A stretch of 64,000 bases of DNA from Nitrospinia bacterium (GCA_029261715.1 JAJDAT010000014.1:1-64000), one strand, 5' to 3'. Counted from the stretch's first letter, positions 53,023 through 63,085 are shown. A program made the numbers and translations. The notes: generated from the letters alone by a model not told the origin.

Positions 53023-53491
53023 CGAAAGTTACCTTTTCCCCTTTTTCGCTAATAACTAACGGAAACGAAACCGGCTCACGGACTGTTTCAAAAGCCAGAA
53101 CGCCCTCAATTTTTACCAATAACGCTTTTTTGTCATCGACAAACTCTTCTATTTTAACCCGAACGCCTTCAAGACGGTGTTCATAAACTCCAATAGTATC
53201 TTTGATATTTTTTGCTAGAAGTTTTTGATCGTCTAAACTTTGCGGATTAAAAGCCGAAAAATCGGGAACTCCATAATCAATAACTGTTCGTTCCCGATTT
53301 TCTAATTTGTCAAAAGTAAGCGGACACCTGGAGTTAAGTAATCTATTCAACTCTTGCAGGACAGACTCATAAAGCCCCCTTACGTTCATAGTCCGTAAGG
53401 GGCGAGGCTCTCTATGAATCTCAGGTTCTAGATCAATCAAACGATCAAAGAGAGCCGCCCTAACGTTGTCCTCAGGCTTAAAAGAAGGCAT
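53006..53491 (-). CDS. tssE: T6SS baseplate protein TssE (gp25-like)
   Basis: A 161-residue gp25/lysozyme-like baseplate protein. Landmarks are LFDRLIDLEPEIHREP, VLQELNRLLNSRCPL, TVIDYGVPDFSAFNP and IKDTIGVYEHRLEGVRVKIE, with the E-x-R of the gp25 family that starts sheath assembly. It follows hcp by three bases. Confidence 0.95.
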   Translation of the reverse strand: MPSFKPEDNVRAALFDRLIDLEPEIHREPRPLRTMNVRGLYESVLQELNRLLNSRCPLTFDKLENRERTVIDYGVPDFSAFNPQSLDDQKLLAKNIKDTIGVYEHRLEGVRVKIEEFVDDKKALLVKIEGVLAFETVREPVSFPLVISEKGEKVTFDAITG

Positions 53492-53494
53492 TCA

Positions 53495-53992
53495 TCAGAC
53501 CTTGGTGTTCTTGAAAAGATCCCAACCAGACTGTTTGTTTCCTTCTTTCGCTCCACCACCTTCTTTTTGCGGCAAGTAATTCCAAGTAATTTTCGCATAA
53601 TTGAAAGTAATAGATTCTGTTGGAAGATCTCCACCTCCACCGTTTACTGAAATAGACGAAATAATACAATCATTCATCGTATACTTCATGTATTCAACGG
53701 CTTTTTCTCCTACTGCATCCGCGCGATAACATGTAATCACGATTTCTTTTATTGGTTTACCCTGACAACAAAATAGATTTAAATCAGGCGTTCCAATATC
53801 CATATATTTAACTACGGAAAAATCTTGGTGAAAACATCTTTCAACAGTAGCGGCTCCAGATGTACTCCGAGTAGGGGATGTCGGTTGAGACACCCCATGA
53901 CTATAAGAAAGGATTTCATATTCCCCGGCATGGGCTCCATCTGTACTTTCGCCAGGAATCTCCTTAATTTTCATAAACATATTTTGAGGCAT
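53495..53992 (-). CDS. hcp: T6SS tube protein Hcp (TssD)
   Basis: A 165-residue Hcp, which forms hexameric rings that stack as the inner tube. Matching segments are MFMKIKEIPGESTDGAHAGE, ILSYSHGVSQP, CFHQDFSVVKYMDIGTPDL, and ISVNGGGGDLPTESITFNYA with the KITWNY end. The extra C-terminal tail (PQKEGGGAKEGNKQSGWDLF) is a little longer than in the minimal Hcp. It has no effector extension. A strong hairpin precedes it (54045-54080), and tssE follows after three bases. Confidence 0.96.
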   Translation of the reverse strand: MPQNMFMKIKEIPGESTDGAHAGEYEILSYSHGVSQPTSPTRSTSGAATVERCFHQDFSVVKYMDIGTPDLNLFCCQGKPIKEIVITCYRADAVGEKAVEYMKYTMNDCIISSISVNGGGGDLPTESITFNYAKITWNYLPQKEGGGAKEGNKQSGWDLFKNTKV

Positions 53993-54044
53993 AGCGCTCT
54001 CCTAAATTAAAAAAACGGAAACAATTTATGTCAATTGACTATTA

Positions 54045-54080
54045 ACCTATCCGGTGCGCCCAACAGGGCGTTCCGGAGGT
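54045..54080 (-). promoter_or_regulatory. Stable hairpin between tssC and hcp
   Basis: Stacked stems ACCT/AGGT, CCGG/CCGG and CGCCC/GGGCG, separated by 2-base internal loops and closed by a 4-base loop, are far more GC-rich than the surroundings. No T run follows on the minus strand, so it is not a classical terminator. It lies 53 bases before the hcp start. It may be an mRNA stabiliser or processing site that sets hcp level, or a mild attenuator. Confidence 0.5.
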
Positions 54081-54089
54081 CAAATCCTA

Positions 54090-55556
54090 TTATTCAGCAG
54101 GCGGAGGTAATTCCGCAACCAATCTAATAGAAGCAGTCAGTTCATCAAGTTGAAAGTGAGGTCGTAGAAAAACAACAGCTTTATAACAACCAGGCTTCCC
54201 AGGAATTTCAGCAACATCCACTCGAGCTTCCCGTAATGGAAATTGCGCCTTGGTTTCTTGACCAGCTTCATCGCTTAAAAGAACGTAGTTGGCAATCCAG
54301 TTATTTAAATAACTTGAAACCTGACCGGCAGACATAAAAGAACCAATCTTATCGCGCATAATTACTTTCAAATAATGCGCAAAACGCGAGGCAGCTAAAA
54401 TATAAGGCAATTGTGCAGAAAGTCGCGCATTCGCATTAGCGGCGTCTAGATTGTATACCTTAGGTTTATTACAGGTTTGACCGCCAAAAAATGCGGCATA
54501 ATCCGTTCCTTTACAATGAACCAGTGAAATCATTCCTTGGTCGCTGATCTCTTTTTCTCTACGATCAGTAATAGCAACCTCAGTTGGGCATTTCAAGGCA
54601 ATATCGCCATCTGTAGTTTTAAAGGTATGGGTTGGTAAACCATCTACCTTACCGCCACCTTCAACGCCACGAATAGCGCCACACCACTTATAAAGCGCAA
54701 AAGCATTCGTGATTCTTTCAGCCATTGCATAAGCAGAGTTACCCCACAAATATTTTTTATGGTCGTTTCCGTCAACGTCTTCCTCAAAAGAAGCAAATTC
54801 TTCAACAGGAACCGTATCCATACCATAAGGTAATCTCATTAGAATTCTTGGAAGAGTAAGCGTCACATAACGAGAATCTTCGCTATCTCGGAAAGATTTC
54901 CATTTGATTAATTCTAAACTTTCAAAAGTTTTAGCTAAATCGCGAGGAACACCTAAATCAGTAAAAGAATCTAAATCAAATAACTTTGGATGAGCTGCAC
55001 CAATAAATGGAGCATGGGCTGCTGCCGCAACTTCAGAAATTTTCTCTAAAAGTTTAAAGTCTTGAGGATGGCGAGTAAATTCAAAATCTCCCATCAAACA
55101 AGAATAGGGAAAACCACCATGCGTGCCATATTCTTCTTCGTAAACTTTCTTGAAAATTGAACTTTGATCAAACTCTACCGCTTTCTCTAAATCTTTCAGC
55201 AACTCGTTTTGAGTTACATTGAGGAGGCGGAGTTTCAACATTACTCCAGTTTCGGTTTTCATTACCAAGTAATTCAAACCTCTCCAAGAACCTTCCAGTT
55301 TTTGGAAATCTTCATGATGCATAACTTCGTTTAATTGTTTAACAATTAAATCATCAATCTGAGCAATGCGGTCTTTAAGCATCTGCTGGGTATCTTTATT
55401 TACAGTCATACCCTCGTCTAAAATTTGAGTGGCAAACTCGCTCACAAGATCTTTAGCATACTTGCTTTGGGACTTATCCCGCGCCAATTTACCTTCCTCA
55501 AGGATTCGATCGACCAGGCTTAATTCAGCTACGCCGCCTTCGGTTTCTTCTGCCAT
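54090..55556 (-). CDS. tssC: T6SS sheath large subunit TssC
   Basis: A 488-residue TssC (VipB). Landmarks are FQKLEGSWRGLNYLVMKTET, LKLRLLNVTQNELLKDLEKA, PYSCLMGDFEFTRHPQD, LEKISEVAAAAHAPFIGAAH, LPRILMRLPYG and the end with KPGCYKAVVFLRPHFQLDEL. With TssB it makes the contractile sheath, whose N-terminal ClpV-accessible helix belongs to TssC. It begins 15 bases after tssB. Confidence 0.97.
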   Translation of the reverse strand: MAEETEGGVAELSLVDRILEEGKLARDKSQSKYAKDLVSEFATQILDEGMTVNKDTQQMLKDRIAQIDDLIVKQLNEVMHHEDFQKLEGSWRGLNYLVMKTETGVMLKLRLLNVTQNELLKDLEKAVEFDQSSIFKKVYEEEYGTHGGFPYSCLMGDFEFTRHPQDFKLLEKISEVAAAAHAPFIGAAHPKLFDLDSFTDLGVPRDLAKTFESLELIKWKSFRDSEDSRYVTLTLPRILMRLPYGMDTVPVEEFASFEEDVDGNDHKKYLWGNSAYAMAERITNAFALYKWCGAIRGVEGGGKVDGLPTHTFKTTDGDIALKCPTEVAITDRREKEISDQGMISLVHCKGTDYAAFFGGQTCNKPKVYNLDAANANARLSAQLPYILAASRFAHYLKVIMRDKIGSFMSAGQVSSYLNNWIANYVLLSDEAGQETKAQFPLREARVDVAEIPGKPGCYKAVVFLRPHFQLDELTASIRLVAELPPPAE

Positions 55557-55571
55557 TTTTCTTCTCCTTAA

Positions 55572-56138
55572 TTATTCGTTATCGGGCTCGGGTTCAGATT
55601 CCTTTGCCGCCTTCATTTCTTCAAGACCTTCGGTGTTTTCAACAACTTCGCTCAACAAACCGTCAAGCTTGTCATTACCTTCTAATTTAACCGCAAGATC
55701 AGACAAATGTTGTCGCGCCATATATAGTTTATTAAGCGGTTCAATTTGCTTAATAACTTGTACAGGCTCAAAATCATCCATACTTGTAAAATAAAGTTCT
55801 ACCGCCAAATCAGTTTTTTCTTCCGCTTCATCTCCAGCTAACTTATTTGGAACGGTAAATTTCAAATGCGGCAACAAAGATTTTAAAACTCCATTGAAGT
55901 TATCTCTGTCAATCTCGACAAACTTTCTGTCGGCAAGTTTTGGCAAAGGGAGATATCCCTTTTTCAAATTTTCCGGCATCTCAGCAGGATCTTTATCCTT
56001 ACCTGCTAGATCAGCCATAATTCCCATAACAAAGGGAAGTTCTTTCATTTGGATCGCGCCCAAGGTCTCCACGTCATATGTGATTTGCACCCGCGGAGGG
56101 CGAACGCGGTCTAGTTTATGCTGAATGCTTTCAGACAT
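55572..56138 (-). CDS. tssB: T6SS sheath small subunit TssB
   Basis: A 188-residue TssB (VipA). Landmarks are SIQHKLDRVRPPRVQITYDV, KELPFVMGIMADLAGK, KLADRKFVEIDRDNFNGVLK and the sheath-interlock helix region MDDFEPVQVIKQIEPLNKLY. The end is acidic (AAKESEPEPDNE). GGAGGGG precedes the ATG, a strong ribosome-binding site. A 130-base gap separates it from tssA, which may hold an internal promoter. Confidence 0.97.
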   Translation of the reverse strand: MSESIQHKLDRVRPPRVQITYDVETLGAIQMKELPFVMGIMADLAGKDKDPAEMPENLKKGYLPLPKLADRKFVEIDRDNFNGVLKSLLPHLKFTVPNKLAGDEAEEKTDLAVELYFTSMDDFEPVQVIKQIEPLNKLYMARQHLSDLAVKLEGNDKLDGLLSEVVENTEGLEEMKAAKESEPEPDNE

Positions 56139-56268
56139 ATCCCCTCCTTATTTCTAAGGTTGATAAAATAAACGCCATTTCAAAATTACCTACTATAAAA
56201 AAACTTTAACCTACCTCCTTATAAACATTTTTAGTTCATCTTTTATTAAAATCTATTTATTCAAAACT

Positions 56269-57396
56269 TTAGTAATCATCATGGTTATTCATAGAATCAT
56301 CCATTACTGGCTTCATTCCTAATAACTCAAAAATCATGCGCATATCAGATTCGTCTTTGACTATTTCGCCTAGAAGCTCTGCTAAACTCATATTTCCCCA
56401 AGAAACAGCGCGCTTGACTAAATACGGAGCTGGGCTATGCGGCTCTGTCACCAATAAATAGTCTGCAGCTTGTTGCAACATGCGATAGGCTTCAGCTCTA
56501 TTTTGAACCGTAGAAACCGCCTCCGGAGCAGGTATAGCAACTGTTTTCTTTTCCATTTTCTTTTCCTGAGGTTTTACTTGTTTTTCAAGCCCTTCTTCTT
56601 TTGATATTCCTAATCTAGGCTTTATTGTTTCGTCAACTAACCGGAGAATCGTCTCTAAAGTCTCCCTAAACCCAATTAGGCTTGGGGAATCCCTTCCACA
56701 TTTTTCATCTAAAAAAGCTTCTAGTTTTTGAGCCCACTCAATACTTTCTGAAATATCGTTAGAAAGCTCCGAATAATAATTACTGGGCGATAACGCGCAT
56801 TCTGTTAAAAATTTTGACTGGGTAAAAACATTAGCCGTTTCATCCGCGGGGTCCAGTTGCCCTTTTCTTATTAAATTCTCGTTTTTACTTGCCTTTTGCC
56901 AGTCAGAAAAAGATAACCCCTTTAGCTCTTGAGCGCCTTTCTCTACTATAGGCGATAGTTTTAATCGAACAGATAGCTTATCGTTAATCCAGAAAAAAGG
57001 AGCCGCACGGGTTTCGATATCGTCACCTTCCAATTGCGGATAAATATCTTCCCAAAATTCCATAGTCAAACTACATAAAATCTCCAACCCTTTTCGCAAG
57101 CCCAAAAAACCTTCTGAATGGAGTAAAGCCTCCATCAACCATGCCGCTAATTGAACATCTTTAGAACGCTTTAATAAGGCATCCATGCATAAATCTTGAA
57201 CGCGCCCCCAATCGGCCTTCTTTAAATCCGTGGTCCAAACTCCTTGATCTAAACCTGCGTCATCTTCTCTCCTAGCTTCCTGAACTTGATCATAAGTCCC
57301 TTCATAAAACAGGTAATCTCCAGAGGGATTCTCTCTAGAAATAGGAGCTAGCAACTTTGGCAAATCTAGAAATTGTTTTTTTTGTTGAAGGCTCAT
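56269..57396 (-). CDS. tssA: T6SS protein TssA
   Basis: A 375-residue TssA with the ImpA N-terminal domain: LLAPISRENPSGDYLFYEGT, WGRVQDLCMDALLKRSKDVQ, AAWLMEALLHSEGFLGLRKG, LEILCSLTMEFWEDIYPQLE. A charged spacer (KPQEKKMEKKTVAIPAPEA) leads to the C-terminal domain AYRMLQQAADYLLVTEPHSP, typical of the TssA class that ends with the VasL/ImpA-like helical segment. TssA primes baseplate assembly and sheath growth. It lies between tssM and tssB, a frequent arrangement. Confidence 0.93.
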   Translation of the reverse strand: MSLQQKKQFLDLPKLLAPISRENPSGDYLFYEGTYDQVQEARREDDAGLDQGVWTTDLKKADWGRVQDLCMDALLKRSKDVQLAAWLMEALLHSEGFLGLRKGLEILCSLTMEFWEDIYPQLEGDDIETRAAPFFWINDKLSVRLKLSPIVEKGAQELKGLSFSDWQKASKNENLIRKGQLDPADETANVFTQSKFLTECALSPSNYYSELSNDISESIEWAQKLEAFLDEKCGRDSPSLIGFRETLETILRLVDETIKPRLGISKEEGLEKQVKPQEKKMEKKTVAIPAPEAVSTVQNRAEAYRMLQQAADYLLVTEPHSPAPYLVKRAVSWGNMSLAELLGEIVKDESDMRMIFELLGMKPVMDDSMNNHDDY

Positions 57397-57455
57397 TTTA
57401 CTATAAAAAATATTATTTTGATCTTAATTTGTTAAAATTAAATTTTTGTTACCTA

Positions 57456-60400
57456 TTAACTATTTAATTCCTTAATCAATTGAGGAGCTACTTCAGGTAA
57501 ATCAGGAAACTGAATAGATTCCTTTGTCCCTGGATTTATAACCCCAAGCCGAACAAAAAACCTGGCCCTTCCTGACTTTGGCAAATACAGCTCTTTTTTT
57601 GCTTTTTCTTCGGACCATTCACGCGTTTTAGATTCAAATTTAAGCGTATTTATAGCTCGAATTCCCGTCGTTTGGAAATCTTCTTCAACAGCTGCAAACT
57701 GAGTTAAAACAGTAGCTAAAGACCATGAATTTTGGAAAAAATAGGTTGTCGTCCTACCCTCTAATTTTCCCCAAGGACGTTTAACTGTTATTGGTAAAAA
57801 GGGAGCGTCTTTTGCCCAGCGGAATGTAAACTTAATGGAATCCCCTAATCTCCATTTGATACTTCTGGGTTTAGCGTCCCAGTTAGTCACTTTGCCTAAA
57901 GGCGTTTCCAATTGCCAATCAATGATTTGATTTGCGCCTTCTTCTATATCCTTGTTAGCCCTAAACAGCGGTTGTAAAAAATAAAACGGCGTAGAAGTCT
58001 TCTTCTTTTTGTCTTGCATAAGAAACGGTTCAAAGAAAGAACGAGCTTCTTCTAGTTTATAAATAAATTCTAGAGCCTTATCTCCTGAAAGGCCAAATTG
58101 TGAACTTTGCTCCAAAAGCTTTAAGTCTTTTTTAATATAGGTATCAAACATCCAATAAAACTTTTGCACAAGCTTGGGATCGGCTTGCGGCGCATTTGAA
58201 GCTGAGACAAAAGGGAAACTTCCTTTTAGATTTCTATTGAAGAAGTTCTCAAGCTTCGAATATTGCTGAAATACCCTATCGTCAGCTAAATTACGACACT
58301 GATCTAATAGTTTTCCAATAACATTACTTAGTTTTTTTCTAAAATAATCCCTATCTCTGCCTCTGGGTACCTTACTTTGAATTGTCGATAAACAATTAGA
58401 AGGATTGGCGTTTTTCATATCTACTACAACAAACTTTTCCAATAAATTAACTGACCCATTTGTCTTTTTCTTCTCGAAATAATCTATTTCTCTTAAAATA
58501 CCTTTCCATCGTGCAAGAACTCTTTCTTCCGAAGGTTTACGGTTGATAGTCCTATTAGCTAAAAACATCAAAAGCGGCTCTGCGTATTGTCTCGCTAGAT
58601 GTTTCACTCGCTCTCTTTGTATTGTTAAGAAATATACTAATTCTTTTTCGTCGTTTACTTCAAATGCCGCATAACTTACTCCAGGGCTGCCATCCCACCA
58701 ATTAAAGTCATTTTCTTTGAATTTGTATAAACTTTCTTCATCAAGCAACCGGTCAACTGCGGATAACACAACATAAGCATGAGAAGATAAAAGCTCTGAA
58801 AGCATCCACGAGGCGTTAACATAATTCAAAGAATTAAAAATATCAGTTAATTGCCCCAAATAAACAGAAGCATCGCGGAAGTTTTTAATTTCCAAGCTCA
58901 AGTCGTTTTCCTGTCGCACAAAGGTCAATTCATCAGATTTAACTTCGCGAATCTCTTGGGCTTCTGCAATGCGTTGTAAAATATTGTCCGCTAAACGCTC
59001 CATAGATAAAGTTAGGATCTGAGCTTGAAGAGGCTCTGGAAAACTAGGCAAATCGATGGTTTTAAATTCTTGGAATTTTTTGTAAAGACTAATAGCGGAT
59101 TTCAGCAAGTTAGTGTCCCAAAGAATTTGGGTATTTGGTTCAAGGTCAACAATCATTTCCCTTCTTTCAACCACCTTAGCCATAAACTTTTGATTCAAAA
59201 ACTTTTCCATGGCCGTTTTCAAACCTAAAACTTGAGAAGACAATACAATTGACTGGTTATCCCCCTCTTCATCCAAGATAGGACCGGTTAATTCAGTATC
59301 TTGGGCACTTAACTCTGCCTTTAACTTTAGAAACTCTTGTTGTCCTAAATTTTCTAGATCACTTTTTAAATCGACTCCCAAAAAGGGCGAAGAGCCTATA
59401 TCTTCAATCATCTTGTCAAACTTTGGACCTAAATCCAGGGTTTTACTAGCTAACCAAGAAAACTCCGGTTTTAGTAAAAGGTTCTGCATTCTTTCGATAT
59501 TAACCAATAAGTCTCTAAATGACTCTTCTCTTTCTTCAGCAGTCTTACCTTCGCCATCAAGCGATTGAATTTGATCGATAAAATAAGAAAACTCCTGAAC
59601 ATCTTTCAAAAGAGGGTTAGAAGCAAACACTTGAGAATATAATCTAGTAGCGACTCTTCTTACTTTTGGGATGGTAACTAAAAACTTATCAACGTCAGGA
59701 TGAAGTTCAGTATATTCAACCTCCCGTAAAGCGTTATGATAGAACAACGCGTTTTTGTAAAAACCCTTTTGAAGCCGGATGTCGAACAAGTATTTAATTA
59801 TTTTCCCTAACTCGTTTAAATTTTGCGAGTTTTTTAACCCGTTATAACTTTGAACATTTTTCCAATACTCATCCAAATCTTCAATCAGTTTAGTTAATTG
59901 AATAAACTCTGGTGATTTTTCCCACGAAAATAATTTGCCCTGAGATCTTTCTTTTTCGCGAATATAAATGGAATCGGCTTCTTCTATCACCTTGCCCAAT
60001 TTAACCTGAAGCCCAAAGAATATAGACTTTAGGATAATTTTATCGTAGGCCAAGGCCATTGTTTTTTGAATTTCCTCGTCAATAGTTCCAGTCCAAGAAT
60101 TTGGAATAAACATTGAAGAAAAACTATTTGAACTAATTTCAGTCATTCCCTGTAGGAGATTCTTAGCGCTTTTAGTAAAAAAATCACGTTCTGACTCTTC
60201 ATCTGTCCCGCCACCAACCTTCAACTCTCTTAAATTAGTTTGAATATCCATCAACACAGGAAGAAGGTGCTTTTTATTATCTTGTAACCGATCGTAGCCA
60301 ACCGAAATCCCTATAAACCATACTCCTACAAAAATAACGGCGGCAGCTCGAAGAGCCCAAGTAAGTTTGCTTCTCCACTGGAAAATTTTTGCAGTAGGAC

Positions 60401-61607
60401 GGGCTAATCGATATTCAGGAAAAATTTTCTTTTGAAATAGATCTCTTAAGAAAAATATATCACCCTTACTAGGTTCATCTGAATGCTCAGATAAGCCTTC
60501 ACCAGACTTTGCAGAATCAGATGTAGGAATAATGGACTCCATTTCATCTTCCACTCCATCGCCACAAAAGTACAACCCTCTAAACATGAACGGCTCATGG
60601 TAAACACTTTGCTTGAACAAATTATTAAAATAAGTTCTGAGCGGTTCTTTCATCGAAATAAATTCGGTGGGAAACTTAAAAAAACTATCTCTGTTATCGA
60701 CTTGAATTCCGTCGACAACTACTTCAATTTGAGTTTGATGTAGATCTTTGGACAAACTTTGAAAAGCGTCGTCAATCCAACTTGGGTTGTAAGAAGTTTC
60801 TAGAGTATAAGGGCTGGACCATCCCAAAATGTCATGCCTTGCCCGCTGAGGTAGCTCTCCACAAAAGCTCTTAAATCCTTGAATAGCATCACATTTGGTA
60901 ACCACAACAAAAACGGGAAACCTAATGCCCAATACTTTTTGCGCTTGATACAATCTCTCAAAAAACTGTGCGGACTTCTCTCCAGCATTAATCGACCTAT
61001 CTGCTTCAGACTTTTCAGATCCAATTAGCTCTGTAGCCGGGATTGTTAGAACTACTCCATCAATGGGTCTTTGGGAACGATTTTTTAGAAGAGAATCTAG
61101 AAGAGCTTTCCAACCACGCGAATCATGACTCTTACCATCTCGGCGGAGAACTAGTTCTCCGTCGATATCCAACATAACGCCTTCGTCAAAAAACCACCAA
61201 TTACAACCATCTCGGCTTCCCAGGGTTTCAGATTCCGGACGCCCCATTGAGAGATTTAATCCCGTATGAGACATAAGGGTAGACTTTCCAGATTCCCTTT
61301 GCCCTAAGACCATAAACCATGGAACTTTATACTGGAAATTACCGCCAAAAACGTTGGATTTTAATTTTCTTATTGCCCGACGAAAAGATCGACGGATATT
61401 TGATGGAGGGACAGTAGCGCCTTCTTTTTTCTGGACTACTTGTTTGTCTTCTTGAGTGTCATCCTCTTTATCGCTCTTTTTAGAAGTGGTTTTTTTAGCA
61501 ATTACAAAACCAACTATCGCGATTGTAAAAAATAAGACCGTGTATAAAAAATAACCTAGATAGGGAGAAATTAGATAGTAGATGTCATTAAGTAATCGCA
61601 TGCTCAT
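57456..61607 (-). CDS. tssM: T6SS membrane complex protein TssM (IcmF family)
   Basis: The largest gene of the window, 1383 residues, an inner-membrane anchor of the secretion channel. Two helices near the start (about 9-36) are followed by a cytoplasmic ATPase-like domain with an intact Walker A (LGQRESGKSTLMSHTGLNLS) and GVMLDIDGEL, and VVTKCDAI in place of NKxD. A third helix follows near 412-432. The long periplasmic part ends in the beta-rich domain (KFTFRWAKDAPFLPITVKRP) that contacts TssJ. Its start lies four bases after tssL. No truncation is seen. Confidence 0.96.
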   Translation of the reverse strand: MSMRLLNDIYYLISPYLGYFLYTVLFFTIAIVGFVIAKKTTSKKSDKEDDTQEDKQVVQKKEGATVPPSNIRRSFRRAIRKLKSNVFGGNFQYKVPWFMVLGQRESGKSTLMSHTGLNLSMGRPESETLGSRDGCNWWFFDEGVMLDIDGELVLRRDGKSHDSRGWKALLDSLLKNRSQRPIDGVVLTIPATELIGSEKSEADRSINAGEKSAQFFERLYQAQKVLGIRFPVFVVVTKCDAIQGFKSFCGELPQRARHDILGWSSPYTLETSYNPSWIDDAFQSLSKDLHQTQIEVVVDGIQVDNRDSFFKFPTEFISMKEPLRTYFNNLFKQSVYHEPFMFRGLYFCGDGVEDEMESIIPTSDSAKSGEGLSEHSDEPSKGDIFFLRDLFQKKIFPEYRLARPTAKIFQWRSKLTWALRAAAVIFVGVWFIGISVGYDRLQDNKKHLLPVLMDIQTNLRELKVGGGTDEESERDFFTKSAKNLLQGMTEISSNSFSSMFIPNSWTGTIDEEIQKTMALAYDKIILKSIFFGLQVKLGKVIEEADSIYIREKERSQGKLFSWEKSPEFIQLTKLIEDLDEYWKNVQSYNGLKNSQNLNELGKIIKYLFDIRLQKGFYKNALFYHNALREVEYTELHPDVDKFLVTIPKVRRVATRLYSQVFASNPLLKDVQEFSYFIDQIQSLDGEGKTAEEREESFRDLLVNIERMQNLLLKPEFSWLASKTLDLGPKFDKMIEDIGSSPFLGVDLKSDLENLGQQEFLKLKAELSAQDTELTGPILDEEGDNQSIVLSSQVLGLKTAMEKFLNQKFMAKVVERREMIVDLEPNTQILWDTNLLKSAISLYKKFQEFKTIDLPSFPEPLQAQILTLSMERLADNILQRIAEAQEIREVKSDELTFVRQENDLSLEIKNFRDASVYLGQLTDIFNSLNYVNASWMLSELLSSHAYVVLSAVDRLLDEESLYKFKENDFNWWDGSPGVSYAAFEVNDEKELVYFLTIQRERVKHLARQYAEPLLMFLANRTINRKPSEERVLARWKGILREIDYFEKKKTNGSVNLLEKFVVVDMKNANPSNCLSTIQSKVPRGRDRDYFRKKLSNVIGKLLDQCRNLADDRVFQQYSKLENFFNRNLKGSFPFVSASNAPQADPKLVQKFYWMFDTYIKKDLKLLEQSSQFGLSGDKALEFIYKLEEARSFFEPFLMQDKKKKTSTPFYFLQPLFRANKDIEEGANQIIDWQLETPLGKVTNWDAKPRSIKWRLGDSIKFTFRWAKDAPFLPITVKRPWGKLEGRTTTYFFQNSWSLATVLTQFAAVEEDFQTTGIRAINTLKFESKTREWSEEKAKKELYLPKSGRARFFVRLGVINPGTKESIQFPDLPEVAPQLIKELNS

Positions 61608-61611
61608 ATAA

Positions 61612-62394
61612 TCAGGCCTCTTGAAATATGGATTGTAAAACCTGATTTAAGTCATCAACTAAAAACCCCCAGACAAAGTGAGACAGAATGAAAGCTATTA
61701 AAACGGCTCCTCCAAAAACCCATCCCCATAAAAGCGGATTTTTTAATTTAAGAGAAGTAGCTTCTTCCATATTGTGCTCATATGCCTGATTACAAAAGTG
61801 ATATTCTGGATTCAAGATATCGGGGTCCCGTTGGTAAACAAAATGAAACAATTCACTTCGATAAAACTCAATTTTACCTTCTTCGTCGTGATCTCTATAT
61901 TTCCCTTTAAAATCAAGAGCTAAAGCTAATAAAAAAACCTTAGCTAATTCTGTATTTAGCGGATCTCTATATCTCAAAATACGGTCAAGTTTTTCAAAAA
62001 AAATATCCCCTGCCGCATGAGAGTTAAACAATTTCATTTCAAGTAGATTGACCTGCCAGTTCTCTTTTCCTTCCCAGTCTTTACCATCGACATTTAAATT
62101 TAAAAACGTTTCGTCTGCTAAAGCAGCCATTACAAACTGAGCTTCCTTGTAGGTTTCTAATATATAATCTCCACCTACACGACTAGCTGTAACTTCCTGC
62201 TTTTCCAATAACAAAACCAATTCTTTCCATACTTGATTCACGGGATTAGAACCTGAATCTAAATCCTCATCAGTTGAAACCGATTTCATTGAAACCGCCC
62301 CAACGTGAATTTTTCGCTTATGTCTAATTACCTCGTGGTAAAAATCGCGAAATCGGGCAAGCAAAAAAGATTCGCCAAAGAAAACTGAGTCCAT
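61612..62394 (-). CDS. tssL: T6SS membrane complex protein TssL (DotU family)
   Basis: A 260-residue TssL with a cytoplasmic helical domain (about 1-210: FVMAALADETFLNLNVDGKD, WQVNLLEMKLFNSHAAGDIF, EVFLLALALDFKG-like segment at 145-170) and one C-terminal helix (about 225-248). It has no OmpA-like peptidoglycan-binding extension, so a separate protein would anchor the complex to the wall. First gene of the T6SS run; AAAAGG lies about six bases ahead of the ATG. Confidence 0.94.
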   Translation of the reverse strand: MDSVFFGESFLLARFRDFYHEVIRHKRKIHVGAVSMKSVSTDEDLDSGSNPVNQVWKELVLLLEKQEVTASRVGGDYILETYKEAQFVMAALADETFLNLNVDGKDWEGKENWQVNLLEMKLFNSHAAGDIFFEKLDRILRYRDPLNTELAKVFLLALALDFKGKYRDHDEEGKIEFYRSELFHFVYQRDPDILNPEYHFCNQAYEHNMEEATSLKLKNPLLWGWVFGGAVLIAFILSHFVWGFLVDDLNQVLQSIFQEA

Positions 62395-62434
62395 GTGGCC
62401 TTTTTCTCTTAAAAATATAATTTTGGATAAGTCC

Positions 62435-62462
62435 TTTATACCAAATTTGATATAAATTACAA
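62435..62462 (-). promoter_or_regulatory. tssL: Possible promoter of the T6SS run
   Basis: On the minus strand TTGTAA (62462-62457) and TATAAA (62440-62435) are 16 bases apart, 40 bases ahead of the tssL start. In such AT-rich DNA similar pairs arise by chance, so this is only a candidate; no sigma54 -24/-12 element is evident. Confidence 0.3.
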
Positions 62463-63085
62463 CTAATTTTCTTCTAAAATTTAACTTTAAGTTATTCTAA
62501 TCTAATATTTTTTGCTTTTAAGCTTAATAAAAAGCTATATACAACAACTTAGAACCAAACTTCCTACAGAAAAAAACTTAAGATTTTAAATCAAAAAATT
62601 TACTTATTTATATTTGAGCTTAATTATCAATCGGTTAGATTTCTTATAAACTAAAGCTTAGAAAATAAAAAAAATTACACCAAAAAATGGGTGGGACTCT
62701 CTAATGGTTACCTCAGCCAATTCACTTCTAGACAACTCATTGGCATGCAGAATTTTAATCCAGAAACCAAAAATCATTTCAAAGATTCACTTAAAACCAT
62801 GAAACGAAGAAACTTTAATTCCAAATTATTTTTTAATGCAAAAAATAGCTTCCAATAAACAATCCTATGAACGGAATACACAGGAAACACTATCAATTCA
62901 TTAAGCATTGTCGGTAAACAAGAGCCCACAAACTAGAAAAGTTTTGAACTGTAGAGAAGAGAGGTGAGAGAAAAGATTAAAATAGAAAAAGTGTACTTTT
63001 AGGCTATCAAATTCATATAATAAGAAAATTAAATATTTTTTTGTAGACAATCACAAAGTTATTTAGAAAGCCTCTACTATCCAAA

